Shown piece after piece: positions 1 to 11,025 of a stretch of DNA of 64,000 nucleotides; position 1 is the stretch's first letter, and each line of letters opens with the position of its first letter. Origin of the DNA: Methylobacterium amylolyticum. Its GTDB lineage: Bacteria > Pseudomonadota > Alphaproteobacteria > Rhizobiales > Beijerinckiaceae. Below the pieces are notes generated by a model that saw nothing but the letters and a program-made list of their open reading frames with translations, was not told where the DNA came from and ran no database searches. The DNA lies in the NCBI RefSeq assembly GCF_030700245.1, contig NZ_JAUYZI010000004.1:1-64000 (forward strand), written 5' to 3'. The position numbers were made by a program, and so were the translations under genes.

Positions 1-90
1 CGACTGTCCGGTCGTGCGTGACGAGGCGGCGTTCGGTCCCAAAGCTCTCCCACGGTTGTGGCCGGAGGGTGGGCGGGCGCCAAACGCCGC

Positions 91-122
91 GCGCCGGGTG
101 GGGTGGCCACCCCACCCGGCGC
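91..122. repeat. Perfect 32-bp palindrome
   Basis: The 16 bases from 91 (GCGCCGGGTGGGGTGG) are followed without a loop by their exact reverse complement. It could be a factor-independent terminator stem or a dispersed-repeat end; no T-tract follows on either strand. Confidence 0.7.
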
Positions 123-163
123 AGCCCAATCTCAGCACATCACAGGGCCGCCTCCTAGATACA

Positions 164-313
164 AGGGTGGCCCCCGAAGGGGATCGGGTGAGGGGAGCGC
201 CGGTGCCGGAGGGGGCGCTCGGCATCGACCGCAGCGACTGTCCTGAAGCCGGGCTCCCCTCTCCCGACCCGGCCTGACGGCCGGGCCACCCTCCCCCGCA
301 GAGGGGGGAGGGA
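164..313. repeat. Composite palindromic repeat, copy 1 (both arms)
   Basis: Two GC-rich arms face each other across a short spacer. Arm B is at 164-200 (GGGTGGCCCCCGAAGGGG then GGGTGAGGGGAGCG). Arm A is at 242-313 (GGGCTCCCCTCTCCCGAC then CCACCCTCCCCCGCAGAGG). The same two-arm arrangement recurs inverted at 29851-30020, and arm A alone at 4621-4703. No coding capacity is seen, so it is a dispersed intergenic repeat, possibly mobilised in trans. Confidence 0.75.
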
Positions 314-347
314 GAGCCCGCTGGCTTTCGCATCATCCGATAGAGAA

Positions 348-377
348 GGGGCGGCAGGCCCCGAGACCCGCCGCCCC
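348..377 (-). terminator. Probable pckA terminator hairpin
   Basis: GGGGCGGC (348-355) pairs with GCCGCCCC (370-377), an 8-bp stem with a 14-nt loop just past the pckA stop. The minus strand continues into a weak T/C-rich stretch, so intrinsic termination is plausible but imperfect. Confidence 0.5.
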
Positions 378-392
378 AAACCTCGAAAAAAA

Positions 393-2012
<1,620 letters not shown>

Positions 2013-2447
2013 GAGCGTATCTCCCGGGCCCCTGTTCGCGCCGCGCCATGATGCAGTCCGGACGATTCCCTCGTCCGGAGAAGAGCCGGGCAACGTCCGT
2101 GCGGTCGTACAGGACCGCCGCACGCAGGATCTCCGTTCCCGGGCCGTCGTGCCGCGCTGGTTAGGCAGCGAAGCGTCGCCGTCAATATGGGCTTTGCCGC
2201 GCTGCCGCAATCCGAGGGTGGACCGTTACTCCACAGATGTGGCCCCGCAGTCGCGAATGTGAGAGCCGGCGGCTGTCGGTAACCTGAACGGCGGCGCGCA
2301 CGAGCGACCGGGACTGCCTATATCGTCACGGACGACCTGCGACCTCGCGCTGCGGACCGGCGCAGCCGCCGCGGTCGCGGATCCGGTTCCCACGCGGCCG
2401 GCCGCCCTCTATGCCCGGCTCACCTTCACGTCCGACGCAGAGTCCCG
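2013..2447. promoter_or_regulatory. Divergent pckA/recR intergenic region
   Basis: This 435-bp gap separates two divergent genes and must contain the promoters for pckA and for the recR-def-fmt-truA cluster. I cannot identify convincing -35/-10 boxes or operators by eye. No coding sequence stands out. Confidence 0.4.
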
Positions 2448-3053
2448 ATGCCACAAGCCGTCGCCGGCCCCGAGATCGAGCGCCTGATCCAGCTCCTGGC
2501 GCGGATGCCCGGCCTCGGCCCCCGCTCGGCGCGCCGCGCGGCGCTCCAGCTCATCAAGAAGCGCGACACCCTGCTCGGGCCGCTGGCCGAGGCGATGCGG
2601 GTGGCGGCCGAGCGGATCGTGGTCTGCTCCTCCTGCGGCAACGTCGACACCTCGGAGCCGTGCACGATCTGCTGCGACGGGACGCGCGATCCCTCCACCC
2701 TCGTCGTGGTCGAGGACGTGTCGGACCTCTGGGCGCTGGAGCGCTCGGGGGCGGTGAAGGCGCGCTACCACGTGCTCGGCGGCGTGCTCTCGGCGCTCGA
2801 CGGGGTCCGGCCCGAGCACCTCAACATCGCCCGCCTCGTCGAGCGGGCGAGCGACCCGGCGGTGAAGGAGATCATCCTGGCGCTCAACGCCACCGTCGAC
2901 GGCCAGACCACGGCCCACTACGTCACCGAGTCGATCCGCCATCTCGGGCTCACGGTGACGCGCCTCGCCCACGGGGTGCCGGTGGGCGGCGAGCTCGACT
3001 ACCTCGACGAGGGCACGCTCTCGGCCGCGATCCGCAGCCGCACCGCCTTCTGA
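2448..3053 (+). CDS. recR: Recombination mediator RecR
   Basis: RecR works with RecF and RecO to load RecA at single-strand gaps, and with RecO in postreplication repair. The 201-residue protein shows the family order. There is an N-terminal helix-hairpin-helix ([10 protein letters not shown], about 21-30), a four-cysteine zinc finger (C60, C63, C72, C75/76) and a TOPRIM domain starting near residue 84 (VVVEDVSDL). The C-terminal Walker-B-like segment follows. dnaX and the YbaB gene, frequent recR neighbours, are not in this window. It is the first gene of a same-strand series with def, fmt and truA. Confidence 0.97.
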   Translation: MPQAVAGPEIERLIQLLARMPGLGPRSARRAALQLIKKRDTLLGPLAEAMRVAAERIVVCSSCGNVDTSEPCTICCDGTRDPSTLVVVEDVSDLWALERSGAVKARYHVLGGVLSALDGVRPEHLNIARLVERASDPAVKEIILALNATVDGQTTAHYVTESIRHLGLTVTRLAHGVPVGGELDYLDEGTLSAAIRSRTAF

Positions 3054-3149
3054 CGCGCGCATTTGACCGGCCCCGGGCGGCGCCATATGCCCAAGGATGT
3101 CCCGGGCCCGGCGCGTCTCTCGCGGGTGCCCGCCCCGCCGGTGCCCGCC

Positions 3150-3665
3150 ATGACCATCCGTCCCCTCGTCATCCTGCCCGACCCCGTGCTGCGCCTCGTC
3201 TCGGAGCCGGTGGGCGCGGTGACGGCCGAGATCCGGACGCTCGTGGCCGACATGTTCGAGACGATGTACGACGCGCCGGGCGTCGGGCTCGCGGCGATCC
3301 AGGTGGGTGTGGCCAAGCGGGTCGTGACCATCGACACGTCGAAGGAGGAGAATGCCCGCGCCCCGCGGGTGTTCATCGACCCCGAGATCGTCTGGTCGTC
3401 GCAGGAGAAGCGCGTCTACGACGAGGGCTGCCTGTCGATCCCCGAATATTACGGCGAGGTCGAGCGGCCGGACCGGGTGCGGGTCCGGTTCCGCGACCTC
3501 GACGGCGCCGAGCAGGAGATCGAGGCGGACGGCCTGCTCGCCACCTGCCTCCAGCACGAGATCGACCACCTCAACGGCGTGCTGTTCATCGACCACCTGT
3601 CGAAGCTCAAGCGCGACCGGGTGATCAAGAAGTTCGCCAAGGCGGCCAAGCGCGACGCGGCCTGA
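3150..3665 (+). CDS. def: Peptide deformylase
   Basis: This metallo-hydrolase removes the N-formyl group from nascent proteins. All three catalytic motifs are present: GVGLAAIQ (44-51), EGCLS (92-96, metal-binding Cys) and HEIDH (136-140, two His ligands and catalytic Glu). The 171-residue length from the ATG at 3150 is typical. Frames upstream to 3063 would add 29 unusual residues and are less likely, although no strong ribosome-binding site precedes 3150. The stop lies 10 bases before fmt, whose product makes the formyl group that Def removes, so the two are probably co-transcribed. Confidence 0.96.
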   Translation: MTIRPLVILPDPVLRLVSEPVGAVTAEIRTLVADMFETMYDAPGVGLAAIQVGVAKRVVTIDTSKEENARAPRVFIDPEIVWSSQEKRVYDEGCLSIPEYYGEVERPDRVRVRFRDLDGAEQEIEADGLLATCLQHEIDHLNGVLFIDHLSKLKRDRVIKKFAKAAKRDAA

Positions 3666-3675
3666 GTTTTTCGCG

Positions 3676-4605
3676 ATGCGCGTCGTCTTCATGGGCACCC
3701 CGGACTTCGCCGTGCCGACGCTCGCGCGGCTCGCGGGCGACGGGCACAGGATCGCCGCGGTCTACACCCGCGCGCCCGCGCGCGCCGGGCGGGGCATGAG
3801 CCTGCGGCCCTCGCCGGTCCAGGCGCTCGCCGACACGCTCGGCCTGCCGGTGCTGACGCCCGCCAGCCTGAGGACGCCGGAGGCGGCCGAGAGCTTCGCC
3901 GCGCACGCCGCCGACGTGGCGGTGGTGGTCGCCTACGGGATGCTGCTGCCGCAAGCCATCCTCGACCTGCCCCGGCACGGCTGCCTGAACCTGCACGGCT
4001 CGCTGCTGCCGCGCTGGCGCGGCGCCGCGCCGATCCAGCGCGCGGTGATGGCGGGCGACGCCGAGAGCGGCGTCGGCGTGATGCGGATGGAGGCGGGCCT
4101 CGACACCGGACCGGTGGCGCTGGAGGCCCGGGTGCCGATCGCGCCCGGGACGACGGCCGGCGCGCTGCACGACGCGCTGATGCCGCTCGGCGCCGACCTG
4201 ATGGCCCGGGCGCTGCGGGACCTCGACGCCGGGACGCTGCGCTTCACGCCGCAGCCCGCCGCGGGAGTCGTCTACGCCCACAAGATCACCAACGACGAGG
4301 CGCGGATCGACTGGGGCCGACCCGCCGCCGAGGTCGCGGCGCGGATCAACGGCCTGTCGCCGTTCCCCGGCGCGTTCTTCGAGATCGACGCCGGCAAGGG
4401 ACCGGAGCGGGTGAAGGTGCTGCGGGCGGCCGTGGCGGAGGCATCGGGGGCGGCCGGCGCGCTCATCGACACGGAGGGCACGGTCGCCTGCGGGTCGGGG
4501 GCGGTGCGGCTCCTCGAACTGCGCCGGGCCGGCAAGGGCGGCAGCGCCTCGGGGGCGGAGTTCGTGCGCGGTGCGCGGCTCGCGCTAGGTGCAAGGCTCG
4601 GATGA
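3676..4605 (+). CDS. fmt: Methionyl-tRNA formyltransferase
   Basis: Fmt transfers a formyl group from 10-formyl-tetrahydrofolate to initiator Met-tRNA. The 309-residue protein begins with the Rossmann-like N-terminus (MRVVFMGTPDFAVPTL). It carries the formyl-transfer signature around residues 107-122 (NLHGSLLPRWRGAAPI) and a C-terminal OB-like tRNA-binding domain from about 205 onward. It follows def by 10 bases, the classical def-fmt pairing. Nothing odd is seen. Confidence 0.97.
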   Translation: MRVVFMGTPDFAVPTLARLAGDGHRIAAVYTRAPARAGRGMSLRPSPVQALADTLGLPVLTPASLRTPEAAESFAAHAADVAVVVAYGMLLPQAILDLPRHGCLNLHGSLLPRWRGAAPIQRAVMAGDAESGVGVMRMEAGLDTGPVALEARVPIAPGTTAGALHDALMPLGADLMARALRDLDAGTLRFTPQPAAGVVYAHKITNDEARIDWGRPAAEVAARINGLSPFPGAFFEIDAGKGPERVKVLRAAVAEASGAAGALIDTEGTVACGSGAVRLLELRRAGKGGSASGAEFVRGARLALGARLG

Positions 4606-4620
4606 GAGCGATGAGCGCCT

Positions 4621-4703
4621 TCCCTCCCCCCTCTGCGGGGGAGGGTGGCCCAATGGGCGCCCTTTGCGTGAGCGAGGGTCGGGAGAGGGGAGCCCGGCCT
4701 CAG
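4621..4703. repeat. Palindromic repeat, single arm A
   Basis: This is a single copy of arm A of the repeat found at 242-313 and 29851-29920, in the orientation CCCTCCCCCCTCTGCGGGGG ... GGTCGGGAGAGGGGAGCCCGG. It fills the fmt-truA gap and can fold on itself. Its position inside an apparent operon means it is transcribed and could affect RNA stability or read-through. Confidence 0.75.
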
Positions 4704-4725
4704 GACATGGCGGTGCGGCGCTGAC

Positions 4726-5490
4726 ATGCCCCGCTACAAGCTCGTCATCGAGTACGACGGCGCCCCGTTCTGCGGCTGGCAGCGGCAGGCGGACGACCCG
4801 ACCGTCCAGGGGGCGATCGAGGCGGCGGTGCTGCGCTTCTCCGGGCAGCCGGGCCGCCTGACCTGCGCCGGGCGCACCGACGCGGGCGTGCACGCGATCG
4901 GGCAGGTGGCCCATCTCGACCTCGACAGGGAGTGGCGGACCGACACGGTGCGCGACGCGCTGAACGCGCACCTGCGGCCGCAGCCGGTCGCGATCCTGTC
5001 GGCCGAAATCGTCCCGGACACCTTCGACGCCCGGCACTCGGCGATCCGGCGGCACTACCGCTACCGCATCCTCAACCGCCGCAGCCCGGCGGCGCTGACC
5101 CGCGCCCATGTCTGGCAGGTGCCGTGGGCTCTCGATGCGGACGCGATGCACGCGGCCGCCCAGCGCCTCGTCGGCCGCCACGACTTCTCGGCGTTCCGCG
5201 CCGCGGAGTGCCAGGCCAAGAGCCCGGTGCGGACCCTGGAGCGGCTCGACGTCGCCCGCGCGACGATGGGCCTGCACGCGGAGATCGTGGTGGCGGCGAG
5301 CGCCCGTTCGTTCCTGCACCACCAGGTGCGGGCGATGGTCGGCACGCTGATGCTCGCCGGCAGCGGGCGCCTGTCGCCGGACGCGCTGTCGGACATCCTC
5401 GCCTCCGGGGACAAGAGGCGCTGCGGGCCGCTGGCGCCGGCGGCGGGGCTGACCTTCGTGCGCGTGGACTACGACGAGATCGGGAAGTAG
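4726..5490 (+). CDS. truA: tRNA pseudouridine(38-40) synthase TruA
   Basis: TruA converts uridines 38-40 in the anticodon arm of many tRNAs to pseudouridine. The 254-residue protein has the N-terminal YDG..FCGWQ segment and the catalytic aspartate motif [11 protein letters not shown], with Asp near residue 52. It also has the conserved [13 protein letters not shown] segment in the C-terminal half. It follows fmt with a repeat in between. Its last 22 bases overlap the 3' end of the convergent dapE gene. Confidence 0.97.
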   Translation: MPRYKLVIEYDGAPFCGWQRQADDPTVQGAIEAAVLRFSGQPGRLTCAGRTDAGVHAIGQVAHLDLDREWRTDTVRDALNAHLRPQPVAILSAEIVPDTFDARHSAIRRHYRYRILNRRSPAALTRAHVWQVPWALDADAMHAAAQRLVGRHDFSAFRAAECQAKSPVRTLERLDVARATMGLHAEIVVAASARSFLHHQVRAMVGTLMLAGSGRLSPDALSDILASGDKRRCGPLAPAAGLTFVRVDYDEIGK

Positions 5491-6671
5491 GCGTCGAGCA
5501 CGCGCCCGTAGATCGCGGCGAGCCGTTCCAGGTCGGCCACGGCCACGCACTCGTCGACCTGATGCATGGTCTCGCCGACGAGGCCGAACTCGATCACCGG
5601 GCAGTGATCCTTGATGAACCGGGCGTCCGAGGTGCCGCCCGTCGTCGAGAGGACCGGCGTGAGGCCGGTCTCGGCCCGGATCGCCGCGGTCACGAGGTCG
5701 ACGAAGCCGTCGGGCCGCGTCAGGAAGGCCGGTGAATTCGAGGGCTGGAGGTCGAGGGTGAAGCGCACGGCGTTGCCGGCCGCCGCCTCCAGCCGCCGCC
5801 GGATCTCGGCGCCCAGCGTCTCGGCGGTCCAGTCGTCGTTGAAGCGGACGTTGAAGGTCGCCCGGGCGCTCGCCGGGATGACGTTGGTGGCGGGGTTGCC
5901 GACATCGATCGTCGTGAATTCGAGGTTCGAGGCGTCGAAGTGCCGGGTGCCGCCGTCCAGCGGCGCGGCGACCAGCGCCGAGGCCAGCCGCAGCAGGCCG
6001 GGGATCGGGTTCTCGGCCTTGTGCGGGTAGGCGACGTGGCCCTGGCGGCCGTGCACCGTGAGCCGGCCGGTGAGCGAGCCGCGCCGGCCGATCTTGATCA
6101 TCTCGCCCAAGGCGGCGGGGTTCGTCGGCTCGCCGAGCAGGCAATGGTCGAAGCGCTCGCCGCGGTCGCGCGCCCAGGCGAGCAGCTTGACGGTGCCGTT
6201 GATCGCCGGCCCCTCCTCGTCGCCGGTGATCAGGAAGGCGATCGAGCCGGGAAAGTCCGGGCCGCGGCGGTCGAGGAAGGCGAGCGCCGCCGCGAGCATG
6301 CAGCCGAGCCCGCCCTTCATGTCGACGGCGCCCCGGCCGTAGAGCATCCCGTCCTCCACCGCCCCGGCGAAGGGATCGTGCCGCCACGCTCCCTCCCCGG
6401 CCGGGACCACGTCGGTGTGGCCGGCGAAGACGAGGCAGGGCGCGCCCGTGCCGATGCGGGCGTAGAGGTTCTCGACCTCCGGGCTGCCCGGCTCGGCGAA
6501 GGCCGGCCGCGCGACCGAGAAGCCCGCCCGGCCCAGGACGCGGGCGATCAGGGCGAGCGCGCCGCCCTCGGCGGGCGTCACCGAGGGGCAGCGGATCAGC
6601 GCCCGCGTCAAGCCGACCGCATCGGAGGGCGGCGAGCCGGACCGGTCTTCGGGCGATGTCACGGTTTCCAT
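5469..6671 (-). CDS. dapE: Succinyl-diaminopimelate desuccinylase
   Basis: DapE hydrolyses N-succinyl-LL-diaminopimelate to succinate and LL-DAP in lysine and peptidoglycan biosynthesis. The 400-residue M20 zinc peptidase has the metal and catalytic motifs [19 protein letters not shown] and [11 protein letters not shown] in order. A dimerisation domain follows ([20 protein letters not shown]), and a terminal His motif (ETMHQVDE) is near the end. I start it at the ATG at 6671 ([10 protein letters not shown]); frames upstream to 6755 read unlike the family. The gene ends inside truA by 22 bp on the opposite strand. Confidence 0.95.
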   Translation of the reverse strand: METVTSPEDRSGSPPSDAVGLTRALIRCPSVTPAEGGALALIARVLGRAGFSVARPAFAEPGSPEVENLYARIGTGAPCLVFAGHTDVVPAGEGAWRHDPFAGAVEDGMLYGRGAVDMKGGLGCMLAAALAFLDRRGPDFPGSIAFLITGDEEGPAINGTVKLLAWARDRGERFDHCLLGEPTNPAALGEMIKIGRRGSLTGRLTVHGRQGHVAYPHKAENPIPGLLRLASALVAAPLDGGTRHFDASNLEFTTIDVGNPATNVIPASARATFNVRFNDDWTAETLGAEIRRRLEAAAGNAVRFTLDLQPSNSPAFLTRPDGFVDLVTAAIRAETGLTPVLSTTGGTSDARFIKDHCPVIEFGLVGETMHQVDECVAVADLERLAAIYGRVLDAYFPISS

Positions 6672-6810
6672 GGCGTATACGTATTCTGTCCGGTTCGATC
6701 GAAAACTTCGCACATCAAGCTTTGGTTGCGCATAATTCAGCGTCTCGCGTTGCAACCGGAAAGCACCGGCCCTAGTCTGTTGCCATCAGAGCATTCAAGA
6801 CATCGCGGCG

Positions 6811-7152
6811 ATGGGCACTGCAACTGGCACGAACGGACTCAACTTTTCCGAGCATCGCGGGCACCCGCGCAGGCAGACGATGATTCCCGCCACGATCCGC
6901 CTGCCGGACGGGGAGAACGCGGCCTGCGTGATCCGCGACATCTCCCTCTCCGGCGCGCGTCTCTCGCTGTCGCGGCGGTACACGCTCACCGCCGCGTTCC
7001 CGTTGACCGTCCCGGGCTTCGACAATCCCTTCCCGATGCGCCGGATCTGGCAGTCCGGCGACGAGGCCGGGGTGATGCTCGACGTCTCGATGCCGGAGGC
7101 GGCTACTTGGTCATCACTACCTGAACATCACCGACTCGGCGGACCACGCTGA
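6811..7152 (+). CDS. PilZ-domain protein
   Basis: This small 113-residue protein resembles PilZ domains, which often bind cyclic di-GMP. It has an RRQT-type N-terminal segment (HPRRQTMIPA, about residues 18-27) and the CVIRDISLSGARLSL segment (about 39-53), matching the RxxxR and D/NxSxxG signatures. The C-terminus (VSMPEAATWS) is followed by low-complexity residues. The 3' end overlaps the convergent glucosidase gene by 50 bases. The partner it controls cannot be deduced from context. Confidence 0.8.
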   Translation: MGTATGTNGLNFSEHRGHPRRQTMIPATIRLPDGENAACVIRDISLSGARLSLSRRYTLTAAFPLTVPGFDNPFPMRRIWQSGDEAGVMLDVSMPEAATWSSLPEHHRLGGPR

Positions 7153-9439
7153 CCGTCACGTCGTCGGCGTGGCGCTGGAAGCGCAGGTCGACCCGCGAGG
7201 CGCCGAGCCTGACGTTGTACAGGGTCACGCCGTCGAGGAAGGCCGGGAGGATCGGGTTGTTCAGCCGGACGCGGTTGCGGTCGTGGTCGAGTTCGAGCCC
7301 GAGGCAGGCGGCCAGGAACGCGAACGGCGCCGCCGCCGCCCAGGCCTGCGGGCTGCACGCCACGGGGTAGGAGACCGGCCCGCGCTGGCGCCGCCGGGTG
7401 AAGCCGCAGAACAGCTCCGGCAGCCGCTTCTGGTCCTGGTAGAGGGCGGTGTCGAACATTCCCTGGAAGATGCGCGCGGCCTCGGCCTTCCGGTCGTAGC
7501 GGGCGAGCCCCATGGCGATCAGCGCGTTGTCGTGCGGCCAGATCGAGCCGTTGTGGTAGGACATCGGGTTGTAGCGCGCCTCGCCCTGCGCGATCGTGCG
7601 CACGCCCCAGCCGTTGAACCCGTCCTTGCACAGCAGCGTCTCGGCGACGCGCGCGGCGCGCTCCGGCTTGGCGATGCCGGTGAACAGGGCGTGGCCGGCG
7701 TTCGACGAGCGCACGGCGCACTGCTTCTTCGCGCCGTCGAGGGCCAGCGCGTAGGTGCCGAGTTCCTCGTTCCAGAACGCCGCGTCGAACCGCTCCCGCA
7801 GCGCTTCGGCCTCGCTCGCCAGCCGGTCGGCCGTCACGTCGTCCCCGAGCAGGCGGGCGAGCTTGGCGATGCCGTGCTTGGCCGCGTAGACGTAGCCCTG
7901 GACCTCGCACAGGGCGATCGGCCCCTTGGCGAGGTGGCCGTCGGCGTGGAAGATCGAATCGTGGCTGTCCTTCCAGCCCTGGTTCTCCAGCCCCTTGTCG
8001 GTGTCGCGGGCGTACTCGACGAAGCCGTCCCCGTCGCGGTCGCCGTAGCGGTCCATCCATGCGAGCGCCAGTTCCAGCGCCGGCCACACGGCGCGGATCG
8101 TCTCCATGTCGCCGGAGACGGCGTAGTATTCCCAGGCCAGCATCGCGAAGAGCGGCGTGCCGTCGATGGTGCCGTAATAGTGCCGGAACGGCACCTCGCC
8201 GAGCATCGCCATCTCGCCGCGGCGGGTCTCGTGCAGCACCTTGCCGGGCTGGGCGTCGGCGGCCGGGTCGACCGTCTTGGCCTGGGTGGCGGCGAGGTAG
8301 CGCAGGACGCCGCGGGCGAACTTCGCGTCGATCCACAGGGCCATCATCGCGGTGATGATGCCGTCGCGACCGAACACGGTGGAGTACCAGGGGATGCCGG
8401 CGAAGGGGTAGATGCCCTCCGGCGTGCGGCTCGCCAGCATGTAGAGGTCGGCGGTGGCCCGGCACAGGCCCTCGTTGAACTGGTCGTTCGAGGAGATGAT
8501 CGTCGTGATCCCGGCGGTCATCTCGCGCTGGTCGCGGCGCTGGTCGCGGTAGGCGCGGGCGAAGATCGTGCCCTCGGACAGGCCCTTCGGATGGCGCACG
8601 GGGCCGCCGCCGTTGGCGGCGAGCGTCAGCCGGGCGGCCGCGTCCTCGCCGACCATGTCGGCGGCGGGAGGCTTGGTGAAGGCGCGGTGCGACTCGAACA
8701 CCACGCGGATGAACAGCGACACCCGCCCCCCGGGGGGCAGCGACACGTCGAACTCGGCCCGGCCCGGCTCGATGCGGTCGGGGGTCGGCCCGAAATGCAC
8801 GGCGGTGGTGCGCACGATCTCGTCGAGGCCGACGTAGCGGAACTGCACCTCGCGGTCGCTCGTCACCTGCACGCCGCGCTTGCCGCGCTCCGTGCGGTTG
8901 GTGCCGCGCACCTCGAACAGGTCGCGGTAATCGGCGTCGAAGGTCACGGCGATGCGCAGGCGCCGGTGCTTGGCGTCGTAGGAGCGCAGGCCGATGCGGT
9001 CGTAGCAGGTGCCGCGGAACAGGAACTTGGTGCGCTCGATCGCCACCGTCTCGCGGGGGATCGAGGTCTCGTCGTGGGCGTCGAGGCGGATGTCGGGGGT
9101 CGTCATGTCGACGCTCAGCGCGCCGTTGTCGTCCTGCATCACCGAGGAGAGCATCAGCGGGCGCTGCCCCTCCACCGTCACCTCCAGCCGCGACAGGTAG
9201 CGCGTGTCCTGGAAGTACAGCCCCTCGGGTCCCGGCTGCACGCCGATGTCGCCGTAGCTGTCGAGGACGCCGAACGCCTCGCCGAACTTGAGGGACCGCA
9301 GCGGCCGCTCCACCAGCGAGGTCTGGGCCTCGATGTGGTAGGTCGGCAGCACCTCGTCCGCGTCCTGGAAGCCGCGGGGCATCTGAACCGAGCCCGCTTG
9401 GGCCTGAGCCGCCATCTTGTCCGCCGCCATGCAGGGCAT
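7103..9439 (-). CDS. Glycogen-debranching-type amylo-alpha-1,6-glucosidase
   Basis: The 778-residue protein has an N-terminal bis-domain of the glycogen-debranching family, covering roughly residues 40-260 (DSYGDIGV..GLYFQDTRYLSRLEV). A C-terminal (alpha/alpha)6 glucosidase domain follows, with WYSTVFGRDGIITA, ENQGWKDSHDSI and SYHNGSIWPHDNALIA as likely active-site segments. Such enzymes act on glycogen branch points or related oligosaccharides. It lies 162 bp downstream of a GT4 gene on the same strand, suggesting a joint role in storage glucan or trehalose-type sugar metabolism. A second ATG at 9430 is an alternative start; the exact substrate is unproven. Confidence 0.88.
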   Translation of the reverse strand: MPCMAADKMAAQAQAGSVQMPRGFQDADEVLPTYHIEAQTSLVERPLRSLKFGEAFGVLDSYGDIGVQPGPEGLYFQDTRYLSRLEVTVEGQRPLMLSSVMQDDNGALSVDMTTPDIRLDAHDETSIPRETVAIERTKFLFRGTCYDRIGLRSYDAKHRRLRIAVTFDADYRDLFEVRGTNRTERGKRGVQVTSDREVQFRYVGLDEIVRTTAVHFGPTPDRIEPGRAEFDVSLPPGGRVSLFIRVVFESHRAFTKPPAADMVGEDAAARLTLAANGGGPVRHPKGLSEGTIFARAYRDQRRDQREMTAGITTIISSNDQFNEGLCRATADLYMLASRTPEGIYPFAGIPWYSTVFGRDGIITAMMALWIDAKFARGVLRYLAATQAKTVDPAADAQPGKVLHETRRGEMAMLGEVPFRHYYGTIDGTPLFAMLAWEYYAVSGDMETIRAVWPALELALAWMDRYGDRDGDGFVEYARDTDKGLENQGWKDSHDSIFHADGHLAKGPIALCEVQGYVYAAKHGIAKLARLLGDDVTADRLASEAEALRERFDAAFWNEELGTYALALDGAKKQCAVRSSNAGHALFTGIAKPERAARVAETLLCKDGFNGWGVRTIAQGEARYNPMSYHNGSIWPHDNALIAMGLARYDRKAEAARIFQGMFDTALYQDQKRLPELFCGFTRRRQRGPVSYPVACSPQAWAAAAPFAFLAACLGLELDHDRNRVRLNNPILPAFLDGVTLYNVRLGASRVDLRFQRHADDVTVSVVRRVGDVQVVMTK

Positions 9440-9601
9440 CTCCGGGTGCGCGTTGTGGGCCTGAACCGAGTCGCGGCCCTCTGTGACCGTTCGGTCGAGG
9501 CGCTCTCGCGACGCTAGGACGGGCGGCGGGCGTCTCGCAAGCCCAAGGCCGCCGAGCCCGGTGCCGCCCGTATGGGCCCGCGCCGGCCCGGCGGACAGGC
9601 C

Positions 9602-10735
9602 TCAGGCCGGCATCGCCGCGACCGGGATCGCCGGCCGCGCGGAGCCGTTGACCTCGCCGACCTGCGGCTTGAAGGCGGCCGCCCGCGGCAGGCGGATGAC
9701 CTCCGCCGAGCGCGCCAGCAGTTCCTCGTAGGCCGCGACGTACTTCTTCACCATGCACTCGGCGGTGAACTGGCCCTCGAAGTAGCGGCGCACGCCGGCG
9801 CGGCTCATGGCCTTCACCTTGGCGACCGCGGCCACCGCGTCATCCATGCTGTCGCACAGCACGCCGCCGACGCCGTCCTTGATCACCTCGGGGACCGAGC
9901 CGTTGCGGAACGCGATCACCGGGGTGCCCGCCGACATCGCCTCGATCATCACCAGGCCGAAGGGCTCCGGCCAGTCGATCGGGAAGGCGAGCGCCAGGGC
10001 GTTGCCGAGAAACTCCTTCTTCTGCTCCTCGTTGATCTCGCCGATATACTCCACCAGCGGGTGGTGGATCATCGGCTCGATCACCTCGTCCCAGTACTCC
10101 TGGTCGGCCTTGTCGACCTTGGCGGCGATCTTCAGCGGCGTGCCGGAGCGGATCGCCATCTCGATCGCCCGGTCGGGGCGCTTCTCGGGGGAGATGCGGC
10201 CGAGGAAGGCGAGGTAGCCGCCCTTGGCCTCCGGGTAGTACGGGCAGTTCTGCGAGGGCAGGCCGTGGTGGATCGTCTCCAGCCAGTTGACGTTCGGCGG
10301 CATCGGCAGCCGCTGGTTGTCCGAGATCGACACCAGCGGCATGCCGGTGAAGGTGCGGTAGACCGGCATGAAGTCCGGCACGTCGAGGCGGCCGTGCATC
10401 GTGGTGATGCACTTGTGGTTCAGGTCCTCGAACATCGGGTACTGCAGCAGGTCGATGTGGAAGTGCAGGATGTCGAACTCGTGCGCGCGGCGATGCACCT
10501 GGTGTAGCATGGCGAGGTGGCTGGCGGTGTGGTCGCGGTAGCCCAGCAGGCGCAGGCCCTCCGGCGTGCAGGCGGCGAGCTTGGCCGAGGTCTGCGAATC
10601 GCCGCTGGCGAACAGCGTGACGTCGTGGCCCTGGCGGACGAGTTCCTCGGTGATCCAACTGACGACGCGCTCGGTGCCGCCGTAGAACTTCGGGGGCACG
10701 GCCTCCGACAACGGGGCGATCTGGGCAATGCGCAC
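9602..10735 (-). CDS. GT4-family glycosyltransferase
   Basis: The 377-residue protein begins MRIAQIAPLSEAVPPKFYGG, typical of a GT-B fold retaining glycosyltransferase that binds its acceptor through the N-terminal domain. The C-terminal nucleotide-sugar domain has FLGRISPEKRPDRAIE (about 187-202) and the conserved Glu motif PFGLVMIEAMSAGTPVIAF (about 272-290). It is probably cytoplasmic, since no membrane segment is seen. It sits immediately upstream of the debranching-type glucosidase and probably forms an operon with it. Donor and acceptor are unknown. Confidence 0.9.
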   Translation of the reverse strand: MRIAQIAPLSEAVPPKFYGGTERVVSWITEELVRQGHDVTLFASGDSQTSAKLAACTPEGLRLLGYRDHTASHLAMLHQVHRRAHEFDILHFHIDLLQYPMFEDLNHKCITTMHGRLDVPDFMPVYRTFTGMPLVSISDNQRLPMPPNVNWLETIHHGLPSQNCPYYPEAKGGYLAFLGRISPEKRPDRAIEMAIRSGTPLKIAAKVDKADQEYWDEVIEPMIHHPLVEYIGEINEEQKKEFLGNALALAFPIDWPEPFGLVMIEAMSAGTPVIAFRNGSVPEVIKDGVGGVLCDSMDDAVAAVAKVKAMSRAGVRRYFEGQFTAECMVKKYVAAYEELLARSAEVIRLPRAAAFKPQVGEVNGSARPAIPVAAMPA

Positions 10736-10830
10736 GAGGTGTCTCCTGATGTGACCGACTTTGGCGGGGCTCTAACCCGGCCGGCCTGAGCGGGACATGA
10801 ATGAAACCGACGGCCAAGGTTATGGTTCCT

Positions 10831-10857
10831 GCACCGCACGCCTGTCGCGTGCGGTGC
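10831..10857. repeat. Perfect 11-bp inverted repeat
   Basis: GCACCGCACGC (10831-10841) and GCGTGCGGTGC (10847-10857) are exact reverse complements around CTGTC. The stem is strong but has no T-tract, so it may be an operator, a 5' UTR hairpin or a barrier between the divergent genes. Confidence 0.6.
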
Positions 10858-11025
10858 GGTCCGCGCCGCCGCCTGTCCCCGGATTCCCCGCAAGGCCCCG
10901 CGCGAAGGCCCAGCGCGCGGGGTCGGATGGGCGCGCGACCGAAGCCGTTGCCGCGGATGCCGGTTTCTGCCATAAGCCGCCCCGCGTCGAACCGCCCGGC
11001 CGATCAAGGGCTGCCGTGGCGGTTC

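Larger units (their letters stand above)
1..392. other. Intergenic region with repeats downstream of pckA
   Basis: I see no convincing protein-coding gene here; the open frames are low-complexity and overlap inverted repeats. The region holds a perfect 32-bp palindrome (91-122), both arms of a composite GC-rich repeat (164-313), and a hairpin that probably terminates pckA (348-377). A gene upstream of base 1 may end before the window; its end is not visible. Confidence 0.6.

Noticed and set aside
2013..2210. Upstream extension of pckA
   Set aside because: The added residues are unlike the PEPCK family, and a GTG with a good ribosome-binding site begins the conserved part at 2012.
5940..7124. 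Plus-strand 394-residue frame over dapE and the PilZ gene
   Set aside because: It lies antisense to dapE and in another frame of PilZ; no family likeness.
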